A stretch of DNA of 64,000 bases from Scandinavium sp036409475 (GTDB lineage: Bacteria > Pseudomonadota > Gammaproteobacteria > Enterobacterales > Enterobacteriaceae). Positions within the stretch are counted from its first letter, which is position 1; every line of letters starts with the position of its first letter. Where the stretch lies: assembly GCF_036409475.1 (NCBI RefSeq), contig NZ_JAYRCK010000015.1:1-64000 (forward strand), read 5' to 3'. Shown here piece by piece: positions 17,403 to 26,346 of this stretch. The notes beneath the pieces were generated by a model. The model was not told the origin of the DNA. It saw only the letters and a program-made list of their open reading frames with translations, and did no database searches. Both the position numbers and the translations under genes were made by a program.

Positions 17403-18275
17403 TCAGGCTTCACTCGCCGCGCGAATCGCGGCGACTTTCTTGCCAAAGAGCAGGTGCAGAACCAGCAGCAAACCAAAGGCCGGAGCCAAAGCCCCCAGAG
17501 CGGAAATGCCCGTTGCGCCTTTGATAAGCATCGCGCCGGAAGCAATCAGCAGCAGGAAAACCATTAGCCGAAAGACTTTCACCGAGATCCGCTTATGCAC
17601 GTACTGGCCCACAAGCGAACCCAGGATCATGGTCGGGATGCAGAACAGCACCAGCTTGATAGTCGATATCGTCAGAATGCCGCTGGTGGTCAGCCCGCCG
17701 ATAATGGCGATGTTGTTGGCGGTGAAGAAGGCATTCAGGGTGCCGCGAAACGCGGCGGGAGCCAGATTTCGCAGCATGCCGTAAATGACCACCGGCGGCC
17801 CGTTGGTGGAGAACGCAGAGCCTAATGCTCCTGCGATAACGCCAATGGGCATGGCAATCCAGTTTTTGTCGTAAACGGGCAGGCGTGGAATAAACAGGCT
17901 GTAAAAGGAATAGAGGATTAAAAAGCCGCCCAGGCCAATTTTCATGATGTGATCGGGCAAATAAGACAGGGCGTAAATCCCCACCGGAATGCCTGCGAAG
18001 GAGAACAGGATCAGCACCAACGCTGATTTCCAGTTCGTCTCCTTTCGGGACAGCCAGGTGGCATACAGCGCCGTTGCCGTGCCGACTATCACCGACATCG
18101 GCGCGGCCATTTTCAACGGCAACAGCAGAGTGACCAGTGGCATGGTGGTGAGCGCGCCGCCGAATCCGGCGCAAATACCCACAAAGGTGTACATAAACAT
18201 GATGGCAATGACGATAGCGATCACGCCGTAATCCAACCGGATGCCGTCTGGCGTAAACAGGGTGAAAAAGTCCAT
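17403..18275 (-). CDS. TauE/SafE-family sulfonate/sulfite exporter in the SQ operon
   Basis: 290 residues from the ATG at 18275, about 8 TM segments. Family blocks: GICAGFGGALTTMPLV near the N-terminus and NGPPVVIYGMLRN in the second half. TauE/SafE proteins export sulfite or small organosulfonates and occur as the putative sulfolactate/DHPS exporter in other sulfoglycolytic clusters. It sits between yihQ (14 bp gap) and yihP (13 bp gap), co-oriented and clearly part of the operon. E. coli K-12 has no gene here. It probably exports DHPS or sulfite. The substrate is inferred only from context. Confidence 0.88.
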   Translation of the reverse strand: MDFFTLFTPDGIRLDYGVIAIVIAIMFMYTFVGICAGFGGALTTMPLVTLLLPLKMAAPMSVIVGTATALYATWLSRKETNWKSALVLILFSFAGIPVGIYALSYLPDHIMKIGLGGFLILYSFYSLFIPRLPVYDKNWIAMPIGVIAGALGSAFSTNGPPVVIYGMLRNLAPAAFRGTLNAFFTANNIAIIGGLTTSGILTISTIKLVLFCIPTMILGSLVGQYVHKRISVKVFRLMVFLLLIASGAMLIKGATGISALGALAPAFGLLLVLHLLFGKKVAAIRAASEA

Positions 18276-18289
18276 GGTCGGTCCTTGTC

Positions 18290-20326
18290 TCAGGAAGCGC
18301 TGATCTGACGCAGTGAGGCGAACAAAGCGCTCCACTCACTCTCGGCACGATAAAAAACGGGCGGTTGGCCGATTGGTGCGGCCACCGACACTTCGCCACC
18401 CGAATACACTTCGCCCGTCCACGCGTGAATCCATTTGTCCTGCGGCAGGTACAGCGTCCAGTCGCTGCGGCCTTGTTCATAAACCGGGGCGACAAGCAGA
18501 TCGCGACCAAACAGATACTCATATTTAAGGTCGTAGGTGCGAGCATCCTCTTCGTAATGCAGGAACAGCGGGCGCATCACTGGCAGACCGGTTTTCGCGT
18601 TCTGCGCGACGGCAGCTTTGATGTAAGGCTTCAGAGTGGTGAATACGGAGGTCATGCGAGCGAAGTGGGCGATGGTTTCTGCATCGCTGTCGAACTGCCA
18701 GTTGTCACCCGGACGGTTGCCCTCGTGGGTGCGCATCATCGGCGTAAAGGCGCTGAAATCACACCAGCGAAGCAGCAGCTCTTTGCTGCGTTTCATGTCG
18801 AACAGTGTGGTATAGCCGCCAATGTCGCTGTGATGCAAACCGTGTCCGGTCATCGCCAGAGAAAGTGCGGCCGGAACGACGGAGGCCAGCCCATCGTCGA
18901 GGCTCCAGTCCACGTTCTGATCGCCCGCCCACATCATCAGGGAATGTTTCTGGCTGCCGGTGTAACCCGCGCGCATAAAGAACAGAACTTCGCCCAGCTT
19001 GCCGGTTTCTTCCAGCGCTTCGTAGTTGCACTTCGCCCACAGCGCAGGCCAGGCGTTATGCATGATTTCTGCGCTCACACCGTTGTGCAGATAAGTGTCG
19101 GTTGGCAGGTATTCGCCAAAATCCGCCATCCAGCCGCCACACCCAAGCGCGATAAGGTTTTGTTTGATAACGCCCTTGTACCAGTCGTAGGCTTTGGGAT
19201 TGGTCAGGTCAACAACGCCCGCGTAAAACTCACCGAACTCGACGTGGTAATCCTTGCCGTGAGCGTCTTTGGTCAGATAGCCCTGCGTCGCCGCTTCCTC
19301 ACACAAATCACGGTCGCTGGCGACATAAGGGTTGATGTAGGTGAGGTATTGCACACCTTCCTGCTGCCACTGGGCAATGCGTTCGTCGAGCTGAGGGTAG
19401 AGGTCGCGATCCCACTTCCAGTTCCACATCACCCGCTTGCCGAAAGAGGTCATGCGAATGCCGGACCAGTCCTGCGCCCAGATGCCGTTCACCTTCACAC
19501 CGCCCTTGCGCATCTTGTCGAGTTTTTGTTGGCAGAGTTCCGTTCCGCCCTGAACGCCGAGCGTCACGCCGTCATACACCCAATCGGGAAGCTCTGGCTG
19601 TCGGCCAAGCAGTGCTGTGAGTTTTTCCAGCAGTTCGATGTACGTTGGTGCACATTCGAAGCGCAATGTGGCGTTATCTTCCCAGAATGCCAGTTCGTGG
19701 TAGTCAGGCGCGCTGAAGTCGAAATTCATGTAGCCGCTGTTATCGACATGGCAGTAATACTTCTGCGTGCTGACGAACGTCGGCTGTGGGAAGAAGGTCC
19801 AGTAATAGTCGCCACCGGCATTTTCTTTGCAGTCGGCAAGCCAGGTAACCTGGGTTTTCTTATTGCGGCCCACGCCCTGTTCGCTGGTCCACAGCGGGAA
19901 CGGTTTGCCGCGCAGATCGAAATAAGAAAATTGTTCGCCGCAGCCGTAAATATGATCTTCAGGCTGGGCGGCCAGCCGCAACCAGATGCGGTTATGGCTG
20001 ACATCATCGTTGTGCAGTTTCAGTAGCAGGCGACCGTTATCGTCCAGCCCGACAGTGAGCGTAGCGTTCGCCGTATCGCTGCGAGAAAAATGAATCGTCC
20101 AGCCCGCGCTTTGTTTCACCACGGTGGCTTCGGTAAGCGCAATCTTTTCATTCAGCTTGTCTTTGATGCTGAAGTTGCCGCGAAACATGTCGATATCTGC
20201 CTCGCCCGCGCCAATCCACAGGCAGGGCGACTGGCGGGTATGACGCAAAATAAGGCGTTCCTCAAACGACAGCGTAAACCCGTCGTCGAGCGTAGCAAGA
20301 TGCAGTGCAGGGTATTGCGAAGCCAT
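18290..20326 (-). CDS. yihQ: Sulfoquinovosidase YihQ
   Basis: 678 residues, GH31 alpha-glycosidase. The nucleophile lies in WMADFGEYLPTD (D about 402) and the acid/base in WAGDQNVDWSLDDG (D about 469). WAQDWSGIRMTSFGKR contains the Arg/Trp pair that recognises the sulfonate in E. coli YihQ. It releases SQ from sulfoquinovosyl glycerol and related glycolipid fragments, probably in the cytoplasm since no signal peptide is present. Start ATG 20326 with GGAGG just upstream; the N-terminal 20 residues differ from E. coli. Confidence 0.96.
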   Translation of the reverse strand: MASQYPALHLATLDDGFTLSFEERLILRHTRQSPCLWIGAGEADIDMFRGNFSIKDKLNEKIALTEATVVKQSAGWTIHFSRSDTANATLTVGLDDNGRLLLKLHNDDVSHNRIWLRLAAQPEDHIYGCGEQFSYFDLRGKPFPLWTSEQGVGRNKKTQVTWLADCKENAGGDYYWTFFPQPTFVSTQKYYCHVDNSGYMNFDFSAPDYHELAFWEDNATLRFECAPTYIELLEKLTALLGRQPELPDWVYDGVTLGVQGGTELCQQKLDKMRKGGVKVNGIWAQDWSGIRMTSFGKRVMWNWKWDRDLYPQLDERIAQWQQEGVQYLTYINPYVASDRDLCEEAATQGYLTKDAHGKDYHVEFGEFYAGVVDLTNPKAYDWYKGVIKQNLIALGCGGWMADFGEYLPTDTYLHNGVSAEIMHNAWPALWAKCNYEALEETGKLGEVLFFMRAGYTGSQKHSLMMWAGDQNVDWSLDDGLASVVPAALSLAMTGHGLHHSDIGGYTTLFDMKRSKELLLRWCDFSAFTPMMRTHEGNRPGDNWQFDSDAETIAHFARMTSVFTTLKPYIKAAVAQNAKTGLPVMRPLFLHYEEDARTYDLKYEYLFGRDLLVAPVYEQGRSDWTLYLPQDKWIHAWTGEVYSGGEVSVAAPIGQPPVFYRAESEWSALFASLRQISAS

Positions 20327-20368
20327 TGTGACCTCCGTTGTAGGGTAAGGGGTTTTTCTTTTTTTTCG

Positions 20369-21238
20369 TTATTCACTGCCAATTTCAAACCGCAAAACAT
20401 GGGTATCGCCGGGCTGAAGCCAGAGCCTGTCAATGCCGGAGTTGAACGCATCAGGCGGACAGCTCATCGGCTCGACGGCCAGGCCCCTGCGCTGGAGCTT
20501 TTCACCGGAATAAACCTGTATCCACGGTTGGCCGGATCGCAGCCAGACCGACATTCCCGTCTGCGGATGCGTCAGACGGACTTCCCATTGGGCTTCGTGC
20601 TGCGGCACGTTAAAGGTGTGATCGATGCAGGTATTGCCGATAACTTTGGTCTGCTGGAAATCGAGCGTTTTGTCCGTGTAGTAGCGGCTGGTGGCCACAT
20701 CGAAGATCTGGCAAACGGGCAGGCGAAGCTCACAGCCATCAACGCTTTGCAGATTGCAGGTCAGATACGGATGAACCCCTGCGCCATAAGGCGCGGTGGT
20801 GTCACCAATATTTTTACTCAGAAGACGGGCGCTCAGGCCCGTCTGTTCATCCAGCCGATAAGTGACTTCGGCGGCAAGCATAAAAGGGTAGCCATAGTTT
20901 GGTGGCAAAAACGCCGACAGCACCACGTGTGCCGTGGACTGCTCAACAATCTGCCAGTTCTGCCACGCCAGCAGTCCGTGAATCGCGGCATTCCCGGCGC
21001 GATCGTTGATCGCAGGCGTTAACGTCACCCCTTCATGCTGATAGCTGCCGTTGGCGATGCGGTTAGGCCAGGGAATTAATACCTTTCCCAAATGCGCCAG
21101 AGGCATCGCTTCAGGGGGATGCGGGATAACCACATGACGGCCACGATGGGTGAGCGAGGCCAGTCCCGCGCCTACCGTGACAATCTGTGCCTGATACTCA
21201 CCCGCCTGAAGCGCTATGGTCGTCCCGCTCTTATGCAT
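20369..21238 (-). CDS. yihR: Sulfoquinovose mutarotase YihR
   Basis: 289 residues, aldose-1-epimerase fold (galactose mutarotase-like). Conserved blocks PWPNRIANGSY, AIHGLL and GVHPYL carry the catalytic His/Glu positions of the family. In the sulfo-EMP pathway YihR interconverts SQ anomers released by YihQ for use by YihS. Cytoplasmic; 42 bp upstream of yihQ, with an A-rich tract in the gap, and 15 bp after yihS. Confidence 0.93.
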   Translation of the reverse strand: MHKSGTTIALQAGEYQAQIVTVGAGLASLTHRGRHVVIPHPPEAMPLAHLGKVLIPWPNRIANGSYQHEGVTLTPAINDRAGNAAIHGLLAWQNWQIVEQSTAHVVLSAFLPPNYGYPFMLAAEVTYRLDEQTGLSARLLSKNIGDTTAPYGAGVHPYLTCNLQSVDGCELRLPVCQIFDVATSRYYTDKTLDFQQTKVIGNTCIDHTFNVPQHEAQWEVRLTHPQTGMSVWLRSGQPWIQVYSGEKLQRRGLAVEPMSCPPDAFNSGIDRLWLQPGDTHVLRFEIGSE

Positions 21239-21253
21239 GCTTTTTCCCTCGCC

Positions 21254-22495
21254 TTATTTTGCCAGGCTGTCGAGCAATCCGGCGGCAACAGCAGGCGCGA
21301 GCCCCGGAGCCAGCGGCAGACGTGGGATCACCAGGCAATGCAGCAGATGATAAATATCCTGTTTACCGTCCCAGACTTTGGTGGTGACTTCGTTATTGGT
21401 GTCGAGCTCCTGCCACCACGAACCGTTTTCATAGTCCATCAGGTATTTGATGCAGTACTCCCACCAGGTTTGATACCAGGTTTCGTACTGCGCTTCGCCG
21501 GTTACGGTCCACAGCGCGTAAGCGGTGCCCATCGCTTCCACAATCGGCCAGCGCACACGTTCACGCACGATCGGTTTGCCATCCCAGCCGACGGTGTAAA
21601 CAATGCCGTCTGCGCCATCCGGTGCCCAGGCGTCGCGAATGGTGGCGTGGAATAGCCCTTTGGCATCTTCCAGCAGCCATTCCGGTGGCGTTTCGAAGCG
21701 GGCTTCCAGCGCCGCACGCAGATGCAGCATCAGACGACCCCACTCGATCCAGTGACCAGGCGTGCCGCCGTAAGCGCGGAAGCGGTGCGCCGGGTTGTCT
21801 TTGTTGTAATCGCGAATCGGGTTCCAGTTCGTGTCGAAATGCTCGTTCACGCGATACTCACTCTTGCGAGCCACGTCGTGAATAATCACCGACGCCACGC
21901 GCAGTGCGCGATCCAGCCATTTACGATCGTGGGTCACGTCATAAACAATCAGGAACGCTTCCACCGCGTGCATGTTGGCGTTGCCGCCGCGGTAGTCTTC
22001 CGTTTTGCTGAAGGCCTCATCCCAGGACTCCAGGCACATCTGCTCTTCTTCGCTCCAGAAATACTTCTCGATAATCTCGATGGTTTCATCCAGAAGCTGA
22101 CGTGCGGCAGGATGCCCGGTGGTCACTGCGCTTGCTGCGCCCAACAGCACGAAGAAGTGCTGATAACCCTGTTTGGACGCATCGACCACGCCTTCATCGT
22201 TTACACAGGCGTACCAGCCGCCGTATTTTTTGTCGCGCAGCGCGCCGTTGAGGGCGTTGATCCCATGCTCGACCAGCGCATAAGCGCCGGGGCGACCCAT
22301 TCCAGCGGCAACGGAATAGGTGTGCAGCATGCGGGCGGTGATCCACAAATGGGTGCCCATATCGGTTTTGATCTGACCGTTGTTGCCCAGCCAGCCGAAG
22401 CCTGTTGGGACGGCGGCATTCTTGCCGAAAGCAAAAATCCGGTCTGTTTCCTGCTCAAGCCAGCGGTTGTGGCTCAGGGTGTTAAACCATTTCAT
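21254..22495 (-). CDS. yihS: Sulfoquinovose isomerase YihS
   Basis: 413 residues, the same length as E. coli YihS, an (alpha/alpha)6-barrel of the N-acylglucosamine 2-epimerase superfamily. Conserved segments KWFNTLSHNRWLEQETDRIF, GTHLWITARMLH and GTPGHWIEWGRL, the last containing an active-site His. It isomerises SQ to 6-deoxy-6-sulfofructose (SF); the E. coli enzyme also acts on mannose and related aldoses. It lies between yihR and yihT in the operon. Confidence 0.96.
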   Translation of the reverse strand: MKWFNTLSHNRWLEQETDRIFAFGKNAAVPTGFGWLGNNGQIKTDMGTHLWITARMLHTYSVAAGMGRPGAYALVEHGINALNGALRDKKYGGWYACVNDEGVVDASKQGYQHFFVLLGAASAVTTGHPAARQLLDETIEIIEKYFWSEEEQMCLESWDEAFSKTEDYRGGNANMHAVEAFLIVYDVTHDRKWLDRALRVASVIIHDVARKSEYRVNEHFDTNWNPIRDYNKDNPAHRFRAYGGTPGHWIEWGRLMLHLRAALEARFETPPEWLLEDAKGLFHATIRDAWAPDGADGIVYTVGWDGKPIVRERVRWPIVEAMGTAYALWTVTGEAQYETWYQTWWEYCIKYLMDYENGSWWQELDTNNEVTTKVWDGKQDIYHLLHCLVIPRLPLAPGLAPAVAAGLLDSLAK

Positions 22496-22510
22496 TGACG
22501 TGTCCTTTTG

Positions 22511-23386
22511 TTAGCGGCGAGCCATCATTTCGTCGACGATCTCGCCTAAACGTTGCAATTTCGGAGCAGAAACATCGCTCAGCATCAGGTCGGTGTCCGG
22601 CAGTCCAACCACGGATGACCAGACCGCTCGTCCAGCGAGGAAGCCGGAAGCGCCAGCCTGCATAGCCACGCGAACGGCGCGCGGGAACAGTTTGTCATCC
22701 ACACCGGAGGAGAGAATCACCCACGGCATGCTTATCTGGTCATTCAGTTTTTGCGCGGCGGACAGCAGCGCCTGCTGGGTGCCTTTGCCGTACAGCGGCA
22801 TTTCGCCTTTGTAGAGATCGGCTCCGCTGTCACCGAGTTCTTTTGCCGCAGCGACAATGGCTTGTTCGCGGTCGAAGTTGTCTCCCTGACGCGGCGGGCG
22901 TACCACGGGCTCGATAATGCTCAGCAGGCCATTGCTGTGGCAGAGCTGGTTGAACTCGTGAACCATCTGCAGACGCTGCTGTGGGTCTTCATCACTGCGC
23001 CACAGCACCAGCAGCTTCAGCGCTTTTGCCCCATCGCGTTTCACTGCCTGCGCGTTGACGTTGTGGTCGATGACCACGCTATCGACAGGAATGCCGTTGC
23101 CAGGAATAAACGCATCGGCGGCGACAATCATGGCGCAGCTTTTGGCGACGGCTTGCTGTTCAACGACCTGGCGGTAACAGAACTGCTGATCGAGCAGAAT
23201 GGCGGAAGCAAACGGCGACAGGATTTTGGCGGCGTTCACTTTGAAATCAGTCAGGTGCTGGTCAGTGACCGGCGTTTTTACGCCTGCAGCGGAGAACATA
23301 GAACGCATGGCCTCTCGCTGATCGACGGCAAGCATGGCAAAACCGCCGGAAGGTCGGGTGATCTCTTTCAGGGTGTACTGCGTCAT
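22511..23386 (-). CDS. yihT: Sulfofructosephosphate aldolase YihT
   Basis: 291 residues from the ATG at 23386, class I aldolase related to LacD. Schiff-base lysine K193 is in DLYKGEMPLYGKG, and GGFAMLAVDQREA is the N-terminal strand. It splits sulfofructose-1-phosphate into DHAP and sulfolactaldehyde. The residue after the catalytic Lys is Gly here, where E. coli has Val (recalled, not checked). The frame is open upstream to 23563 inside yihU, but that extension is not part of the family. Confidence 0.95.
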   Translation of the reverse strand: MTQYTLKEITRPSGGFAMLAVDQREAMRSMFSAAGVKTPVTDQHLTDFKVNAAKILSPFASAILLDQQFCYRQVVEQQAVAKSCAMIVAADAFIPGNGIPVDSVVIDHNVNAQAVKRDGAKALKLLVLWRSDEDPQQRLQMVHEFNQLCHSNGLLSIIEPVVRPPRQGDNFDREQAIVAAAKELGDSGADLYKGEMPLYGKGTQQALLSAAQKLNDQISMPWVILSSGVDDKLFPRAVRVAMQAGASGFLAGRAVWSSVVGLPDTDLMLSDVSAPKLQRLGEIVDEMMARR

Positions 23387-23390
23387 AACA

Positions 23391-24299
23391 TCATTCCTTG
23401 TTGATACATGAATTTGAGGTGCGAAGCCCAGCGCTGATGCGGACTTGTTCGAGAATGGCGGACCAGTCTTCGCGACCGCGTCCGGCGGCCCGGGCCTGGC
23501 TGTAAACTTCACGAGAGGCTGCGCCAAGCGGCATTGGCACATGCAGTTGATTGGCAACATCAAGGGCGATGCCCAAATCTTTGTGGGCCAGGTCGATCAT
23601 AAACGCCGGTGAAAGATCGCCTTTCAGCACCTTGTTCGGCCAGGTGGTGGTGAAGTGGCCTTTGCCAGCGGCGGTGCCGCTCATCACTTTCAGGGCGACG
23701 TTCAGATCCAGGCCCAGGGACTCGCACAGCACCGCGGCTTCAGCGGAAAGCGCGTTCAGGGCGATGCTCATATAGTTGTTGATAAGCTTCACGCGTATGC
23801 CCATGCCCGGGCCGCCTGCGTTAATCAGTTCGTTGCCCATGGCCATCAACACAGGCGTCGCGCGTTCCACTTGCGCTTGCGTGCCGCCAGCCAGCAATAA
23901 CAGCGTGCCGGAGACTGCATTGTCAGAGGTGCGCCCAACGGGCACGTCCATCATGCTGAAGCCACGTTCGCCCATTTCGGCAATCAGCTTGTCAGTTTGC
24001 AGCGGATGGATAGTGGACATATCAATCACCAGCGCCTGTGGGGAAAGCCCCTCGCAAACGCCGTTTTCGCCGAAGAGCACAGCCCGAACCAGATCGCCGT
24101 TTGGCAGCATGGTTATCACAAACTCAGCGTCCTGGGCGGCTTGTGCAGGGGTTGCCACGCCTTGAGCGCCTTTAGCTTCCAGCGCCTGCACGGCCTGCGG
24201 GTTAACGTCATACACTCGCAGTGAATGCCCCTGTTTAAGCAGGTTGCTCGCCATGGGCGCGCCCATTTGCCCGAGCCCGATAAATGCGATGAGTGACAT
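23391..24299 (-). CDS. yihU: Sulfolactaldehyde reductase YihU
   Basis: 302 residues from the ATG at 24299 (AGGAGA upstream). Beta-hydroxyacid dehydrogenase family: Rossmann motif AFIGLGQMGAPMA, substrate block DVPVGRTSDNA and the catalytic-Lys segment GIRVKLINNY. It reduces sulfolactaldehyde to DHPS with NADH, regenerating NAD+ for glycolysis of the DHAP half. First gene of the minus-strand operon. The C-terminus (RTSNSCINKE) is a few residues longer than E. coli's and ends 4 bp before the yihT start. Confidence 0.95.
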   Translation of the reverse strand: MSLIAFIGLGQMGAPMASNLLKQGHSLRVYDVNPQAVQALEAKGAQGVATPAQAAQDAEFVITMLPNGDLVRAVLFGENGVCEGLSPQALVIDMSTIHPLQTDKLIAEMGERGFSMMDVPVGRTSDNAVSGTLLLLAGGTQAQVERATPVLMAMGNELINAGGPGMGIRVKLINNYMSIALNALSAEAAVLCESLGLDLNVALKVMSGTAAGKGHFTTTWPNKVLKGDLSPAFMIDLAHKDLGIALDVANQLHVPMPLGAASREVYSQARAAGRGREDWSAILEQVRISAGLRTSNSCINKE

Positions 24300-24462
24300 A
24301 CTGTTCTCCTGATTCGGTGTCATGTTTTGTCAGAAATTGCGCGTTTGTGTTGTCTGTTTTTGATCGTATTTGTAATTTATGGTCAAAAAATTGACAGCCG
24401 TCACTTTTTAAACAATTGGCCAAATTAAAATGGCGGCAGGGTTTAACGAGGAAGGAATAACC
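24300..24462. promoter_or_regulatory. Divergent promoter region of the sulfo-EMP genes
   Basis: 163 bp, AT-rich, between yihU (minus) and yihV (plus). TTGACA on the plus strand near 24390 and TTGACC on the minus strand near 24387 are possible -35 elements, so the two promoters would overlap. In E. coli the regulator CsqR (YihW) binds the equivalent region. No clear operator palindrome was identified by eye. Confidence 0.55.
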
Positions 24463-25359
24463 ATGATTCGCATTGCTTGTGTCGGAATTGCCGTGATGGA
24501 CAGGATTTATTACGTCGGGGAGTTGCCCAGGGAAGGGGGAAAATATGTGGCGAATAATTATCGGGAAGTGGGCGGTGGCCCGGCAGCGACGGCCGCTGTG
24601 GCTGCTGCAAAACTGGGGGCGCAGGTAGATTTTATCGGCCGTGTGGGAGACGACGATACGGGAACCAGCCTGTTGCAGGAACTGGAGTCTTATGGGGTAA
24701 GTACGCGTTATACGAAGCGTTTCCAGAACGCCCGGTCATCACAATCTGGCATCGTGGTCGATGCCCAGGGTGAACGCATCATTGTGAATTATCCAAGCCC
24801 GGACCTGCTGATGGACGCCAGTTGGCTGGACGAGATCGACTTCAGCCAGTGGGATGTGGTGCTGGCAGATGTTCGCTGGCATGACGGTACGAAGAAAGCT
24901 TTTACTCTGGCGCGTCAGGCCAGTGTGACCACCGTGCTGGATGGCGACATTACCCCGCAGGACATTTCCGATCTGGTCAGTCTCAGCGACCATGCGGTGT
25001 TTTCCGCCCCGGGTTTACGGCGCATGAGCGGTGAGCAGGATTTGATGATCGGCTTAAAACAATCGAAAACGCTCACAAATGGACATGTTTATGTGACCCA
25101 TGGATCGGAAGGGTGTTTCTGGCTTGAGAATCAAGATATTGCTCACCAGCCGGGCTTTGCTGTGGATGTCGTGGACACCACCGGCGCGGGCGATGTTTTC
25201 CACGGCGCTTTTGCTTTCAGTCTGGCTCAGGGCGTAGCGGGTGCAGAGGCGATTCGCTTCGCCAGTGCCGTCGCGGCGCTGAAATGTACGCGTCCTGGTG
25301 GACGCGAAGGTATCCCTGACTGTGATCAAACCCGCTCTTTTTTGTCACTTTATGTATAG
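24463..25359 (+). CDS. yihV: Sulfofructose kinase YihV
   Basis: 298 residues from the ATG at 24463 (GAGGAAGGAA upstream). PfkB/ribokinase family with N-terminal GGGPAATAAVAAAKLG and the catalytic DTTGAGDVFHGAF (GAGD 241-244, D244 as base). It phosphorylates sulfofructose at C1 using ATP, giving the YihT substrate. The sole catabolic gene on the plus strand, followed by yihW. The C-terminus GIPDCDQTRSFLSLYV is as in E. coli. Confidence 0.95.
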   Translation: MIRIACVGIAVMDRIYYVGELPREGGKYVANNYREVGGGPAATAAVAAAKLGAQVDFIGRVGDDDTGTSLLQELESYGVSTRYTKRFQNARSSQSGIVVDAQGERIIVNYPSPDLLMDASWLDEIDFSQWDVVLADVRWHDGTKKAFTLARQASVTTVLDGDITPQDISDLVSLSDHAVFSAPGLRRMSGEQDLMIGLKQSKTLTNGHVYVTHGSEGCFWLENQDIAHQPGFAVDVVDTTGAGDVFHGAFAFSLAQGVAGAEAIRFASAVAALKCTRPGGREGIPDCDQTRSFLSLYV

Positions 25360-25393
25360 AATGCGGGACGAGATGGGATTCAGAGGACAGCCT

Positions 25394-26197
25394 ATGAGCC
25401 TTACCGAACTGACCGGTAATCCGCGCCACGACCAGCTACTGACGTTAATTGCCGATCGTGGGTACATGAACATTGATGAGCTGGCTCAACTGCTGGATGT
25501 GTCCACGCAAACGGTGCGTCGCGATATTCGTAAGTTAAGCGAGCAAGGTTTGATCACGCGTCACCACGGCGGCGCAGGGCGCGCTTCCAGCGTGGTGAAC
25601 ACGGCATTTGAGCAGCGTGAAGTCTCCTGGACGGAAGAGAAAAAGGCGATTGCAGAGGCAATCGCTGATTTTATTCCGGACGGCTCGACCATTTTTATCA
25701 CCATCGGCACCACCGTCGAGCATGTCGCCCGGGCGTTGCTAAACCACAATCATCTGCGAATCATCACTAACAGTCTGCGTGTGGCTCACATTCTTTATAA
25801 GAATCCACGTTTTGAGGTGATGGTTCCGGGCGGCACGCTGCGTGCGCACAATGGCGGCATTATCGGGCCGGCAGCCACTGCGTTTGTTTCGGGCTTTCGG
25901 GCTGATTATCTGGTGACCAGCGTGGGTGCCATTGAAAGTGATGGCACTTTACTGGAATTCGATGTGAATGAAGCCAGCGTGGCACAAGCGATGATGGCGC
26001 ATTCTCGCCACCGGCTGCTGGCTGCCGATCACACCAAATATCATGCTTCGGCCGCCGTAGAGATTGGCAACGTCAGCCAGATGACCGCCTTATTTACCGA
26101 TGAAGCTCCGGGCACCGCTTTACACAACCTGCTTAAGGCCAATCAGGTCGAGGTGGTGAAAGTGAGCCTGGGCGATGACGGCAGCGCTGATCCCTGA
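25394..26197 (+). CDS. csqR: CsqR (YihW), DeoR-family regulator of SQ catabolism
   Basis: 267 residues from the ATG at 25394. N-terminal DeoR winged helix (YMNIDELAQLLDVSTQTVRRD) and a C-terminal sugar-isomerase-like sensor domain. In E. coli CsqR represses the yihU and yihV promoters and is released by SQ or its derivatives. The C-terminal 15 residues (VVKVSLGDDGSADP) differ from E. coli. Upstream in-frame codons to 25298 overlap yihV and are not used. It begins 34 bp after yihV, so the two are probably cotranscribed. Confidence 0.94.
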   Translation: MSLTELTGNPRHDQLLTLIADRGYMNIDELAQLLDVSTQTVRRDIRKLSEQGLITRHHGGAGRASSVVNTAFEQREVSWTEEKKAIAEAIADFIPDGSTIFITIGTTVEHVARALLNHNHLRIITNSLRVAHILYKNPRFEVMVPGGTLRAHNGGIIGPAATAFVSGFRADYLVTSVGAIESDGTLLEFDVNEASVAQAMMAHSRHRLLAADHTKYHASAAVEIGNVSQMTALFTDEAPGTALHNLLKANQVEVVKVSLGDDGSADP

Positions 26198-26346
26198 TCC
26201 CTCTCAACGTTCCTGCTGGGTGTAGCCGTTCAGCAGGACCGCAACGCGGAATAAATAGCAGCCTCGTTTTCTGCACAGTTATCCCGGTAGTCAAACCGGC
26301 CCTTTCCCGCTACAGTTATTTTTCCATGACGCAAAAGGAGAGGATC

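Noticed and set aside
17390..17545. N-terminal extension of yihP into the TauE/SafE gene
   Set aside because: The extension is a shadow of the upstream gene; the ATG at 17389 with GGAG gives the YihP N-terminus.
18365..20026. Plus-strand open frame of 553 codons opposite yihQ
   Set aside because: Antisense shadow caused by GC-rich third positions of yihQ; no family features and no start signal.
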